Shown here: positions 1 to 10,649 of the stretch, one piece after another | Numbering within the stretch: the first letter of the stretch is position 1 | Layout of the letters: each line of letters opens with the position of its first letter | Origin: Neurospora crassa OR74A | Taxonomy: Eukaryota > Ascomycota > Sordariomycetes > Sordariales > Sordariaceae | Assembly: GCF_000182925.2 (NCBI RefSeq) | Contig: NC_026504.1 | Coordinates: 5,766,001 to 5,830,000, forward strand | Direction: 5' to 3' | Length of the DNA stretch: 64,000 nt | Made by a program: the position numbers and the translations under genes | The notes under the pieces: model-generated | Told to the model about the DNA's origin: nothing | The model's database searches: none | What the model saw: the letters and a program-made list of their open reading frames with translations, nothing else

Positions 1-988
1 CCACCGCAATCGCCACTATCGCTTGAGTCCGCTCTGACGACCCGGGCGAGATCTGTCTTATCAGGGAAAGCTCTTGGTCGACGTATCCTTCGGAATTGGA
101 GGCTGAATGCAGGGCTCGTAATCGAGCGAGAATCTGATTCTGTAGTTCTTGCTGGTTGGAGCGCCGCCGACCTTCGAGCTGGTAGATACGAATCGCAAGG
201 GCGAGGGCACAGATGGAGGTGATGAGTACGAGGGACCGGAAGAGTAACGGCACCAAGGGATGGCGGAGGACGTGCTGCCAGAGTCGCTTGTACAAGGCCG
301 ACCTCCTCCCGGTGCGAGACTTGTAAACGTCTTCGGATTCGGGCAGGTGCACGGGCAAATTCAAGTTTGGTTGCAGCTTCTCGAGTGTTTGGTAGTCGAC
401 CACTTCCGACTGCTCATTCGGCATGTGGCCCCACTGCGACGAGTGGATGAATTCGGACCAGGGCGAGTTGGACGTGTAGTGCGCATTCCGGTGGAGAATG
501 ACGGGTTCGTCCGTTCGGAGATGGTCCCATTTCCGGCCGCGCTCCATGCCGTCCCCGCGTCTCAGAATCCGCCGCAGTTTCATCTTGGAATCGTTCCTCC
601 GCTCTAGCCCATCTGGTTCGTACACGAATCCATCTTTCGATACCCTTCGTGGTTCGGTTGGCGTGCCGTTGTGTTGTGGCTGGACTGTGCGTGGGGGTGG
701 TCGGTTCAAGATCCCCCCCTGGCCGGTGGACGGTTGTCCATATCTCTCTTCATACGAGTCGATCCATGCTACATGACACGAGTTAGAATTCAGAGCAACA
801 GAACCACATATTCTGATTTATTATTGTGAGAAAGATGATGTTGGGAAGTTGATGTCGGGTGGGGGATCCATACGAGGCAGCGTCCTTGGCTTGGGACGCA
901 AAGGAGGAAGCAATGTGTCACCATCAGTGTTATCGGAAGAAGGAGTGGACTGGTTCGAGCGTGGAGGAGACGGATTCGCGGCCGTCAT
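1..988 (-). CDS. Srf1-like membrane protein (regulator of phospholipase D family), 3' end off the window
   Basis: Two exons are visible, 988-874 and 768 to beyond base 1. The 105-nt intron (873-769) has donor GTATGG, branch TTCTAAC and acceptor TAG. The start is the ATG at 988; the open frame extends further upstream but holds no earlier ATG. The protein has a Pro/Ser-rich N-terminus, then the short motif PPWIDSYEERYG just after the junction, a region with a PWSEF...WGHMP pattern, and one clear hydrophobic helix at about residues 211-233 followed by a charged, probably helical stretch. This order resembles the fungal Srf1 family (yeast Srf1 regulates the phospholipase D Spo14), but the family call is from memory of its general pattern. 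More than 290 residues are present and no stop is reached, so the C-terminus lies outside. Confidence 0.55.
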
Positions 989-3636
989 GCTGGCACTCAA
1001 CACTACTTTTTTTTGTTTGTTGTTTGCCGAGCCCGTTGGGGGGTGGCTGATGGCGGGCGGCTTGGAACTAGAGTCTCGGATGTTCCAGTCGTAATGGGTA
1101 AGTTGTAGTAGCAAGTAGTAGTGTTGACGTGACGATGGGTAGAGGTAGCTCGGGATGTGCAGTCGAAGTCACTCCGGATCGGCGGCAGAGGTATTATTGT
1201 AGGTGGGGTGGGTCAGGTTACTGCACCCCTCAGGTTATCGGAGTGGCCGGGCAGCGGCAGCAGCAGCAGCCGCGCATCAGAAACGGGAATTGGCGGCAAG
1301 ATGATCCGTCTTTTTATCACGCAGTTATCGGAGGGCAACGGATTGAAACCCCAAAAGGCGAGGAGGAACTGGAGGACGAAGAGTTGGCGTGGGATGGAAG
1401 TGGTAGTGCCAGTGGCGGTGCATAGCGGTGTGGTTTAGCAATTGATGTTAGTGATAGGTCAAGATGCTTCAATCTCCTGGCATTCCACTTCCACTTTGCA
1501 CAAGTCCCGATCCGTTCTTCGTTCCTGTTGGCGATTCCAGGTCTCGTCGGGGGGTTAGTCGACTAGGGGGTGTTTTTGCTTTCTGGTCGCAGGGCGTCAA
1601 CCTTTTGTTCCCATCAATGGCCGCAAGAGGTGAGAGGTCCTGTCCTTATCGGTCGGTCCCAACGAGATAGGATGGGACTGGACTGAGGGAAAGGGCACAC
1701 TCCGACGGCGACCTGAGCACGGATCGATAAAAATGAAGAAGGGGAAAGTCTTGCAAAATGTGGAAATGGCTGGGGAAAGGACGTCTCTTTACAACAGCCC
1801 GGTTTTCCTGCTTCCAGTTAGTTGCCGTGATCCAATCTCCCTGCCTGGCTCCCCAGGGGCTGCCCTTGTCCCTTGCCCTGCCTTCTGGCCTGCCCCTGGT
1901 CCCCTCTGGCGGCTGCTGAAGGTCGGATGACGGGGTGTGAGGTGACGCCCAGAAAGGGAGCCGATGGGATGGTTGCAGCACTGGCAACCTAGGTAACTGA
2001 ACTTGAGCCCAGGGGCTGCGCTGCTGCGCTTTGACGGCCCCTAGGTACCTACCTACCCTAGAGGTACTTACCTCTACCGTAACAAGGAATGGAACGCCGG
2101 CCGGCCTGGACTGCCTTGGTTTTGTGGGCTTCTCTGTTAGTGCGCGTGTTAGTGCAGCGCCTTTTCAGCCTGCAGCCCCCGGCTATTCCCTGCCGCCCCC
2201 ACTAGCGAACCGCTCAGGAACAGCAATGACGACACTGCGTCTGGTTCAGGGGACAGAAAAACCGGGGTGCGTGGAGGGGCCCGTTGGTTTCCCGTTTCCC
2301 ATTTCCCGGTTATCGACCAGATCAGTGTCTTGACACGTGCCTGCGTGCAGAGGGGACGTGTCGTGCAGCAGTAGGGCATCTGGGAATCCCTTCATATCAA
2401 ATGATACCCGAGATCCATATCAAAGTGACCTTGGCTGACCTATCTTTCTTTTTCTTTGGGGCTTTAGCCAAGGACAGTCTTTCTGGAGATGACGAGATGC
2501 AGTCTCCAGAAAAACTGGGATCCCTCTAAAACAGGGACATTGTGATACACATGACAGGAGTGTCGGTCAAACAGACTTTGTCAAGAAGCTTATCAGATTG
2601 AATCACGTAACTCCGGTACAAAATTCAATTGTACTACACTAGAGCTGAGGTACTTCTAGGAAAACGTTGGTCGTTGGGCTGAATCCGTCCCATTCCGGCC
2701 GTGACACTCGGACGGCCCGTCCTCTCGCTGTCGGGCCGGTGGGTTCTAGGCCCATCCCGGCGGCCTGCGATTCCCGTGGCCCTCTGCCTGCCGGGCCTCC
2801 CATTGCGTCATTCCCACACTCAAACGCCTGTGCAGTCTTGGCGGACGTGTGCGTGTACACACACACACAACTTTTTGGCAAAACGGACCATCGACAAAAT
2901 TTCATTTGCTTATATCTCTACCAAACGAGGAGATGAAAGAGAACCGACTTGAGATTTAGAATTAGAGTACTTAAAATTATCAAGAGAAAAGTTTTTTCTA
3001 TAGGATAATTGAATTCCTTCATCTTCGTCTTTCGTTTCAGTAGTCCATTTTGCCAAAAAGTTGTGTGTGTGTGTACACGCACACGTCCGCCAAGACTGCA
3101 CAGGCGTTTGAGTGTGGGAACACTGTTTCTTATCCGCGCTAGCTTCACAACTTAACTGAACCATCCACTAACCCAAAAAAAATGTAACCCAATCCAGGAA
3201 CATATTCAATTCTAACTGACGAGCAACTTACTGCTCACGAACCTCATCATCCAATCCCTCCGTTAGTTTACTGTTGGAGTTTCACCATTAGCGTCCCTTG
3301 AGGTTTTTGTTGGGACCAAGCAGTCACTTTATACCCATCGAGCATCCCAGCCATTGGATCCCACTTCACAGCCAGTTCGGCTTCCAATTTGCCTTCGAAG
3401 CTGCTGCGCCCGGACAGAGAGGCCTCACGATTGCGACGCTTGGGACGCGGTGGCGACAGACGGGAGTCATACACAATCGCGGACTACAAAAGCCCGCCGT
3501 CTTTGTGCATAATTCGAAACCGAAACAACAACCATCACCAGCTTGGCGCCGACTAGCATACATAGTGCCTACTCGAACCACCACTTCTTTCCCACCACCT
3601 CGCGCGCCATCACGCGCAACCACCCTTCTCTTCAAA
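989..3636. other. Intergenic region between divergent genes
   Basis: This 2.6-kb stretch separates the Srf1-like gene (-) from the mitochondrial K+/H+ exchange gene (+), so it should hold both promoters. I see no convincing gene: open frames here lack family resemblance and consistent codon bias. It contains repeated ACCTACC-type motifs near 2040-2075 and the 78-bp inverted repeat at 2811-3120 (listed separately). Confidence 0.6.
2811..3120. repeat. Near-perfect 78-bp inverted repeat with 154-bp spacer
   Basis: The left arm is 2811-2888 and the right arm 3043-3120. The right arm is the reverse complement of the left over 78 positions with one mismatch (C at 2884 against T in the matching arm). 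Each arm begins TTCCCACACTC, carries an (AC)6 tract in the middle and ends GGCAAAA(C/T)GGAC. The spacer (2889-3042) is AT-rich and lacks an ORF. The structure could fold as a long hairpin. It may be a palindromic remnant of a small DNA transposon, but no target-site duplication is obvious. Confidence 0.85.
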
Positions 3637-4791
3637 ATGCGCCTCTACCTCCTCCCAATCTCCACCCGGCGCACCCTCCTCTACTGCCAAAAGCTCCAGC
3701 CTCCATCGTCCGCTTCTACGACCACAACAAAACAAAAGCAGTCATGGGGCGACTACATCCAAACCAAAGCAGCTCTCACCTGGGCCTCGTGGGAAAAGAA
3801 GGAGTCCGGCTGGCAAAAGGCCGTGGCCAGCTACGGAAACCAACTGCTTAGGAAGCTGCCATACGAAGAATGGGCCTTGAAGAGCATGCCACCCTTGACA
3901 AAGTCGCGGCAACGACAACTTGAGGCCTTGTTACAGCAACAGGCGCAGGCGGAGGGAGGTTTCGAGACTGAATCAGGGGAGAAGGGAGGCAGCAAGAGGG
4001 GGAAAGTGGATGTGGATAAAGTAGAGGTGGTGTATCCCGGTGGACTGATCAAGGCAGAACAAGTGCCCAGGATATTGCACAAGCTGGCGACGGAGAGGGA
4101 GGGGCATCACAAGAAGTGGTTCTGGTGGTGTTTGGCGGGGATGCCGGTTACTATTCCCATTGGTATCCTACCTTTGTACGTTTTTTTCCTGTTTCTTTCC
4201 CCCTGTGTTTCTATTCATGAAATGTACTAACAGGTTCACAATTGCAGAGTCCCCAACCTCCCCTTCTTCTACCTCGTCTACCGCGCCTGGTCACACCACC
4301 GCGCCCTCTCCGGCGGCAAACACATTTCCTTCCTCCTCCAACACGCCTCCCGCCTCTTAACCTACCATCCCTCGCCCATCCTCGACGAGATCTACTCCAC
4401 CCAGCGCTTCCCGCTCCCTTTTACTTCTGAGCCGACCACGGGGCCCGAAGCGGAAACGATCAAGCACCCGGATCCAGCCAAGGTAGTCCAAGCGGTTAAT
4501 GGTGGAAACACCACCACGGAAAAGACGGATGGGGTGAACATGGGTCATGTCCTGGAACAAAGGGAGGTGGAAGATGGTGAAGTCTTGCTACTGTCTCAGG
4601 AGAATGCAAAGAAGATGGTCCAGTTGCTGGAGGTGCCTGAGCTGGAAGTGGAGCTGGAGCGAGCGATTTGGCAGGTTGAGACGGCGGTGGAGAAGAAGAA
4701 CAAGGAGATTGGGGCGGAGGTTAAGGTGGATGCGCCGTCGGTGCAGGATACCAAGAAGGAGAATGAGAAGGAGAAAGTGAAGACGCAGTGA
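3637..4791 (+). CDS. Mitochondrial K+/H+ exchange-related protein (Mit_KHE1 family)
   Basis: Exons 3637-4175 and 4248-4791 give 360 residues. The 72-nt intron has donor GTACGT, branch TACTAAC and acceptor GCAG. The start MRLYLLPISTRRTLLYCQ is typical of the fungal Mit_KHE1 family, as are the internal YEEWALKSMPP stretch, the motif VPRILHKLATER and a hydrophobic pair spanning the intron junction (GMPVTIPIGILPL then VPNLPFFYLVYRAWSH). In yeast this family is linked to K+/H+ exchange across the inner mitochondrial membrane. The N-terminus is hydrophobic and basic, as expected for mitochondrial targeting. The last ~120 residues are charged, coiled-coil-like and poorly conserved. The ATG has an AAAATG context; an open frame extends upstream but looks like untranslated leader. 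Confidence 0.85.
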
Positions 4792-5805
4792 GGAATCACA
4801 TGGGAAAAAGACGTCTATGATGATGTATGACGCGAGATGAAAGATCAAGATTAGCATTTGTATGACTATAGAGGGACGGATGATGGCAGCATTTACCAAC
4901 GAGCGAGGTACCATTACAACGAGCAGGCTGGAGTCAACGATTAGAGGAGAAGGTAATGATTTATGAACAAGAGATTACGGAAAACCAACTACTTGGTTCT
5001 ATCCACTTCTTAAACATGCTTTAGTATACAAGATACTCATGAGCGGCCCTAAGAACAGATTGTACCATTGCAATTAAACCAAGGAGTAGGCAATTCGCTT
5101 TGTGACGACGCTTTCAGACTAATAGTCCCAGGGGCACCCTATTTCCCTCCGTTTACCCATCTCGAAGTGTCCAAGTTCCAATCTCAAAAGTCCTTCCCTT
5201 ATACTCCTATATTCAAAAGCATCGTAATTACTACAATATTTGTACAACTACCATACCACCTCTATCTAAAAATATGTACCCCCTGCACCTATGTTTGCTC
5301 GCTCATCTGTTTGATTGCCTTTCTTTGCGCTGTTGCCGTCGTCGCTGTTGCCGTCGTCGCTGTTTCCGTTGTCGCTGAACTTGAGGTCGAGTATCCTTGT
5401 ACATACTCCTGGCAGTGGGTAGTGGTGATTTTGGTCAAAGTTGGGTCTGCGAGTCCAGTCCGCCCCCAGGTACCAATTCTTCCGAGTTCCCTATGTACCT
5501 ACTCCCCTACAATGCTGCTTCCCAGTCTTTGCATCGTCGTAAGTCACCCTGGTAACCACAGCGCCGAACTGTGAAACGGGCGCAACTCGTATCCTGGTGG
5601 AGTTTCGCCTCTTTTCACAAAAGCGGATGGAAGACAAGACCTGTGGTCTTCATCCGTCGCCCACGGCCACCACACGACAATCCTTGGGGTCTGAGGATGA
5701 AAGGGGTTGCGTTGCAAACAATGTTCTGCGATGTCACGACTCTGATCTTGTAGGTATGGTATCAAAGGATTGCCGGTCCAGCGAGAGTTTTGCAGTGACA
5801 GTCGG
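4792..5805. other. Intergenic region between convergent genes
   Basis: About 1 kb lies between the 3' ends of the Mit_KHE1 gene (+) and the small hypothetical gene (-). Nothing firm is seen in it. A short GTTGCCGTCGTCGCT-type repeat near 5330-5372 makes a spurious Ala/Val-rich frame. Confidence 0.5.
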
Positions 5806-6306
5806 TTACGCAGACACTGTTGGAAATTCCGGAAGATCTGGAGGAGGTAACGACTTCCATATCGGTTGCGAGGTGACTCTCAAACTCCGGGCTCGGCATC
5901 GCGGGTCTAGAGCAGGGGAAGCGGTGGGATTCGCGTCCTTCGTAGATGGCTCCGATTTGGTTGTTGGGTGACTTCCGGAACGCATATCGATTGTCTTTTG
6001 TAGGTGCGCTACTAATTTAGCCAATTTAATGGCGTTGGTACATGCCCTTTTTGCCTTTTTCCGAAGGAAACTCAAACGCAGAGGGAGGTGTTCATTTTTT
6101 CTCCCCGAACTAGGGTTGTGCTCTTGTTTTGGCTTGGTGCTGATAGGAATGGTAGTATTTAACGGTGACGAGCCTGGGATGGGAGCATATGATGTGTCTG
6201 TGGTGTTTCCGGGCAAGGGACGGCCCTCGTGGTCAAAATAACGACGTGGTCGGATGTTCCCCGAGGGGTCATAGTAGAATCCCGCATCTCCGGCCGGTGA
6301 AGACAT
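5806..6306 (-). CDS. Hypothetical protein, 166 aa
   Basis: A single-exon frame starts at the ATG ending at 6306 and encodes MSSPAGDAGFYYDPSGNIRP onward. The first ~50 residues look genuinely coding (Gly/Pro/Tyr-rich, with a YFDHEGRPLPG pattern). A basic, helix-forming stretch (RKKAKRACTNAIKLAKL) follows, then a Pro/Ser-rich tail. There is no signal peptide and no family I recognise. It shares an 880-bp upstream region with the divergently transcribed K+ channel gene. Codon use is less biased than in the neighbours, so either a lineage-specific gene or a chance frame is possible. Confidence 0.45.
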   Translation of the reverse strand: MSSPAGDAGFYYDPSGNIRPRRYFDHEGRPLPGNTTDTSYAPIPGSSPLNTTIPISTKPKQEHNPSSGRKNEHLPLRLSFLRKKAKRACTNAIKLAKLVAHLQKTIDMRSGSHPTTKSEPSTKDANPTASPALDPRCRARSLRVTSQPIWKSLPPPDLPEFPTVSA

Positions 6307-7186
6307 TCGGAGTTGTCGTTTGACTGTGGCATGTAATTATGAGCGTTGGATGAAAGGTTGAGAAACAGGGAAAGACAAGATATTGGGGCTCAAAGCAGGA
6401 TATGAATTGGGTCATCTGCTTTCTTGTCTAATTAGCTAGCAGATGCAAGTGGTAGTTTGAAGCTGGTTTCGGCCGCCTTCATATGCAGCGATGTGGCATA
6501 TTGCTGACATATTCTGTCCATATTGCATCGATTTGTAGTTGCTTGATCATTCTGTCATTCTTCAGCATAATCAATCTAGATCCTGACAAGAGGCAGTGGG
6601 AGATACCTATTCACAGCTTGCACCTGGCATTTTTCGTAGGAATGATTTCGGTTTTGACAAGCCAATACGTATGACAATATAATTGACAGGAACTGGAAAG
6701 AGGATGACAGAAGGTTAGTACTGCCCGGTCGACTCGGTTCGCAACGGAAATATGCGGACCTCCAAGCCGAAGTTAGATGGGCGAAAAGTAGTGAGGAAGG
6801 AACTATCAGAGACACGGTACTTGCCAGTAACGTCGGTATGGCAAGAGGGCGAAGTCCCACAAACACCCACCTGCCAAAAGTCCCGGGTGGCGACACAGCT
6901 TCTTTTCTTCTTTTTGCGATCACAATTGGCGTGCTAAATGTCGAGTGTCCCTCTAGGGCTGAGATGGTTGTGCTGCTGTTGGTGATGATCACCTCAGTCA
7001 GTGCTAGCCTGTCGGGCATTCCGACGGGATGAAGTACAAGCTGGAGGTATATCTCGTTCCATTTCCCTCTCTGACTCCCTAGTCTTCTTCTCCCAACAAC
7101 GAAAGCCCAGTCTACTTTGAGTGCGTTTGCTACATCCCCTCCTTACATTAGTTCCTGGTGATCGCACAACTACGACCAAGTCAATC
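6307..7186. other. Intergenic region, divergent promoter
   Basis: This 880-bp interval lies between the hypothetical protein (-) and the TOK channel (+). A 147-codon minus-strand frame at 7019-6576 starts with an ATG but has no recognisable features, and I do not call it. No TATA box could be assigned with confidence. Confidence 0.4.
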
Positions 7187-9895
7187 ATGGGGCAACAGTC
7201 ATCCCCGTCAAGTGCTAGAAGACGAGGTCGTCTAAACTCCGATCGACCAACATCAATATTCACCTTCTCAGACCCCGTCCGATCAAGGCCACGGCCCAAC
7301 CCGACCTCTTCCTCTAGAGAGCCACCGCCAAACAATGAAGTCCGCACCCTCTTCAACGGGCATATCAATTTGCGCGGTCGAAATGACAATCTGCCTCAGT
7401 GATCCACTCTCCCTTTTCCCTCTCCCACCTTATTCACCTTCCATATCAACCCAACTGACACCCTTCTACCGACATACAGAAAATGGTGGCCTGCTTCGAC
7501 CGCCATCCCCCTCCTCGTCGCCACCATTGGTCCGCTCTCCCACGTTCTGTCCATTGCTTCACTGGTAACCACCTGGAAAGTGACTCTTCCCGACTCCGGC
7601 ATCCTGCCCGATGGCAAAGATGACAATGGAATTGGCATTCCGGACCCAAAGTGGGAGATCAACGCCAACATTGTTTCGCTGATTTGTGGATTTGCGGGCA
7701 ACTTCTTCTTGTTGCTGAATTTCACAGGGAGGGTGAGGTACGTGGTTGCTATACCGGCGGCAGTGGGGGCGTGGGTGTTTAGTTCTGGTATTGTGAGCTG
7801 TCCGTTTCCCTGAATTGAGGTAGCGAGGTGGCTAACGGAAGCAGTTGGTTGCGATCCTCCTGGCGATGCATATTCATTCGCCGCCGGTTTGGCCCGAGAT
7901 ATACTCCCAGGGGTATTATCATGCCATCTTCTCAGCCTTCTTTTATGCTCTGGGAGCGGTTTTGTTGGCGATCAACATGCTTGGTTACTTGAGGGGGTAT
8001 TACCCGCAGCAGTTCGACCTCGACGATGACCAAAGGACACTGATCTTGCAGACCATGCTCTTCTTCGTTTGGTTGGCGGGCGGAGGAGCGGTGTTTGCGT
8101 GGTTGGAAGACTGGCCTGGGGGCTTTTGTGACGGATTGTATTATTGTGATGTTGTAAGTCACTTCAAACCTTCTCTGATGTACCTCTGTCAAAAGCTGAT
8201 CACGAAAAGACAATCCTAACCATAGGCTTCGGTGACTTCGCACCCGCTACGACCGCCGGCAGGGCATTCCTCATGCCTTTCCAAACTCTCGGTCTTCTGT
8301 TTCTCGGTCTGGTCATCTCCAGCGTCAGCCGATTCGCCGCCAACATCTCGGCCGACAAGATCATCAAGCGACATCAGGAACACTCAAGACGGTCGACAGT
8401 GGGCATGTCGGTGACGAATGAAAACGAGCTGAGAGAGAAGTTGGGTTTGCCACCAAAAAGAAAGGTGAGCAACGCAAGGGGGGGAAATGGAGGGAGGAGA
8501 GCGTTTAGTGCGAGGAGGTCATCGTTGGCGCAGTATGGTCGGTTGGAGGTTGCGGGCAGGATGGTCACTTTTCGACGGCATTCTCGGGCTGAGGTTGGTG
8601 GTGCAAGCGAGGGCCATTCGGTCGAGAGGGCTGCTGACGCAAAAGGGGGAGAAAATGAGAACAGAACCAAAGAGGAGGAGGCAAGGCAGAAGATGCTGAA
8701 GTTTGACTTTGGTAATGATAACGGAAAGGGGGCTGAAGAGATTACGAGAAATGGCAGTGGCGAGAAATCTTTATCACAGGACAAGAGAAAGCAAAGAAGA
8801 CAGAAACTATTGCTTTTGAAGGATGACAGGGATCGGTTCGAAACCATGAGGCAAATCCAAGACGAGACCAAGCGGTGGAAGCAGTGAGATGGCCTCTTCC
8901 CTGTCCCTTCCCATTATTGTCTGGATCACTGACAGGGCGGCAGGTACTGGGCCCTCGCCATGGCCTTCTTAGCCTTCTCCATTCTTTGGGGGTTCGGTGC
9001 CGTCGTCTTCATGCTCACCGAAGCGCGGATATCAAATCTTTCCTACTTTGACTCGCTGTACTTTTGCTGGGTGTGGCTAGTCACCATTGGGTTGGTTCTT
9101 GTTTGCCTCCCCTGAATGGCCAAGACTAACCGCTGTGGCAGATATGGCGACATCGCTCCCAAGTCCAACATCGGCAAGCCGTTTTTCATCGTCTGGTCGC
9201 TCATTGCCGTACCAATCATCACCGTTCTCTTCCAAGAAATGTCGTCCACCGTCGTCAGAGCCGTCAACCGTGGTGCATTCAAGGTGGCTGACTGGACCAT
9301 CATGCCGACGTCGAAGCGTGGGGTGCTAGACAAGTACATCCAGAACCATCCTTGGTTGCAAAAATTCGTGGGTAAAAGACAGGACGCGGAAGAGTCCGCA
9401 CGTGAAGCTGGCGCGGGCACTGAGCAGCCAGGAAATCTAGAAGGGCCAGCTGAAGGTGCTGACGAACAGGAAGAAGACCTCCCCTCGCTGCTCTCCAAAA
9501 CCATCAAGTCCATAGCGCATGACCTCCGCTTCTCCCCTCAAAAGCGGTATTCGTACGAAGAATGGCAGCTCTTTACCAAGCTGATTCAGTTCACTCAAAG
9601 AGAAGAGGAGGTAGATGATGAGGGAATCACGATGACAGGGGACTGGCTGAGTGAAGATTCTCCCCTGCTGGCGGATATCACTGAAGCGGAATGGGTGTTG
9701 GATCGCTTGTGCGAGTCACTGGACAGGTATACCCGCTCCAGTTCTCATCAGAAACCTCGGCCGCAACCAAAACATGGCGAGGCCACAGATGCTGAACTAG
9801 ATCCGCTGCGTATTGAGACAGAGCAGAGACTGCTTAATAACATAGAAGAGGAAAGTGAAAGAGGGAGGAGAAACCGGGACGTCTCACCAAGCTAA
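7187..9895 (+). CDS. tok1: TOK-type two-pore-domain outward-rectifier K+ channel
   Basis: Proposed exons are 7187-7359, 7480-7792, 7845-8153, 8210-8883, 8944-9090 and 9142-9895 (789 aa). The channel should release K+ across the plasma membrane. Both pore filters are visible: TIGFGD at about 269-274, joined across intron 3, and TIGYGD at about 537-542, joined across intron 5. Several hydrophobic segments precede the first pore and helices flank each pore, matching the 8-TM/2-pore TOK plan. A roughly 180-residue basic, Ser-rich cytoplasmic linker separates the two pore halves, and the ~240-residue tail is acidic. The first junction is uncertain: no GT donor gives the right frame, but a GC-AG intron (7360-7479) does, yielding a smooth LFNG/KWW junction. 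Intron 3 ends in AAAAG rather than YAG. Family identity is firm; exon 1 is less so. Confidence 0.88.
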
Positions 9896-10649
9896 AAGGA
9901 GGATGTCAAGCCATACATGTTTCAGGCGATGAGTAGATAATGTAAACAAAGACATTGGTTAGCCATATCATTTCTCCTCTGCATGACCATTCGGAACCCG
10001 GGCCCCTGCAGTTTGCAAGTTGCTGGGTGAACTTGATAGAATCCAAAGGGATTGTGTAACAAGATGTTCCTGATAGCGTTGGGTGGCAAACGGCTGGATG
10101 CATCGGGGCTGATCTTATGTTGGCATACGGAGCGGAAGCAGGCGAGACGGAAACGGCTCTATGAGATGTTGAGATAAGCGAAGATTGTGAATCTGGGGAT
10201 GGTGGTGGTGATGTCGTCAAAACATGCCTGTTCGGTCAAGTGGACGGATGGCGGGTTGCAACGTTATCCTAAAGCATTAGGCTGTGATCAATAGAATTAT
10301 AATAAAACGCTTATGCCAAAAGTAGGGGTCTCGGCTAGGTACACTACTGTGTACTTGTAGCGAACACTACAGGCAGGGGCGCGGTTACGTACCTGATTAG
10401 CTCAGCCAAGCGCGGGTCATTGTAAAGTCTTGGCTTCAAGACTTCGTTCTTAGAATTCCAAGAAGTCCAAGCTTCACTTTGTCCTCTCTTTTTCCTCTTT
10501 TTAGTCCAGCGACAGGTGATTCACCACCACCAACAACACGCGATAGAAGACGACAAGAGGAAGCCGCTCTTTCGCCGTACTTACACTACAAGACTGACTG
10601 GCCTTTGATCACAAGAAGATCAGTCCGGCCTTTGTCCACCACCTTTTGA
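9896..10649. other. Intergenic region upstream of the Nma111 gene
   Basis: About 750 bp follow the K+ channel stop. No gene is recognised. The end of the stretch is CT/CA-rich, as is common in 5' leaders of this genome. Confidence 0.4.

Noticed and set aside
6576-7019. 147-codon minus-strand frame with an ATG in the K+ channel promoter
   Set aside because: Weak codon bias, no family resemblance, and a location 168 bp from the divergent gene start; better explained as a chance frame.
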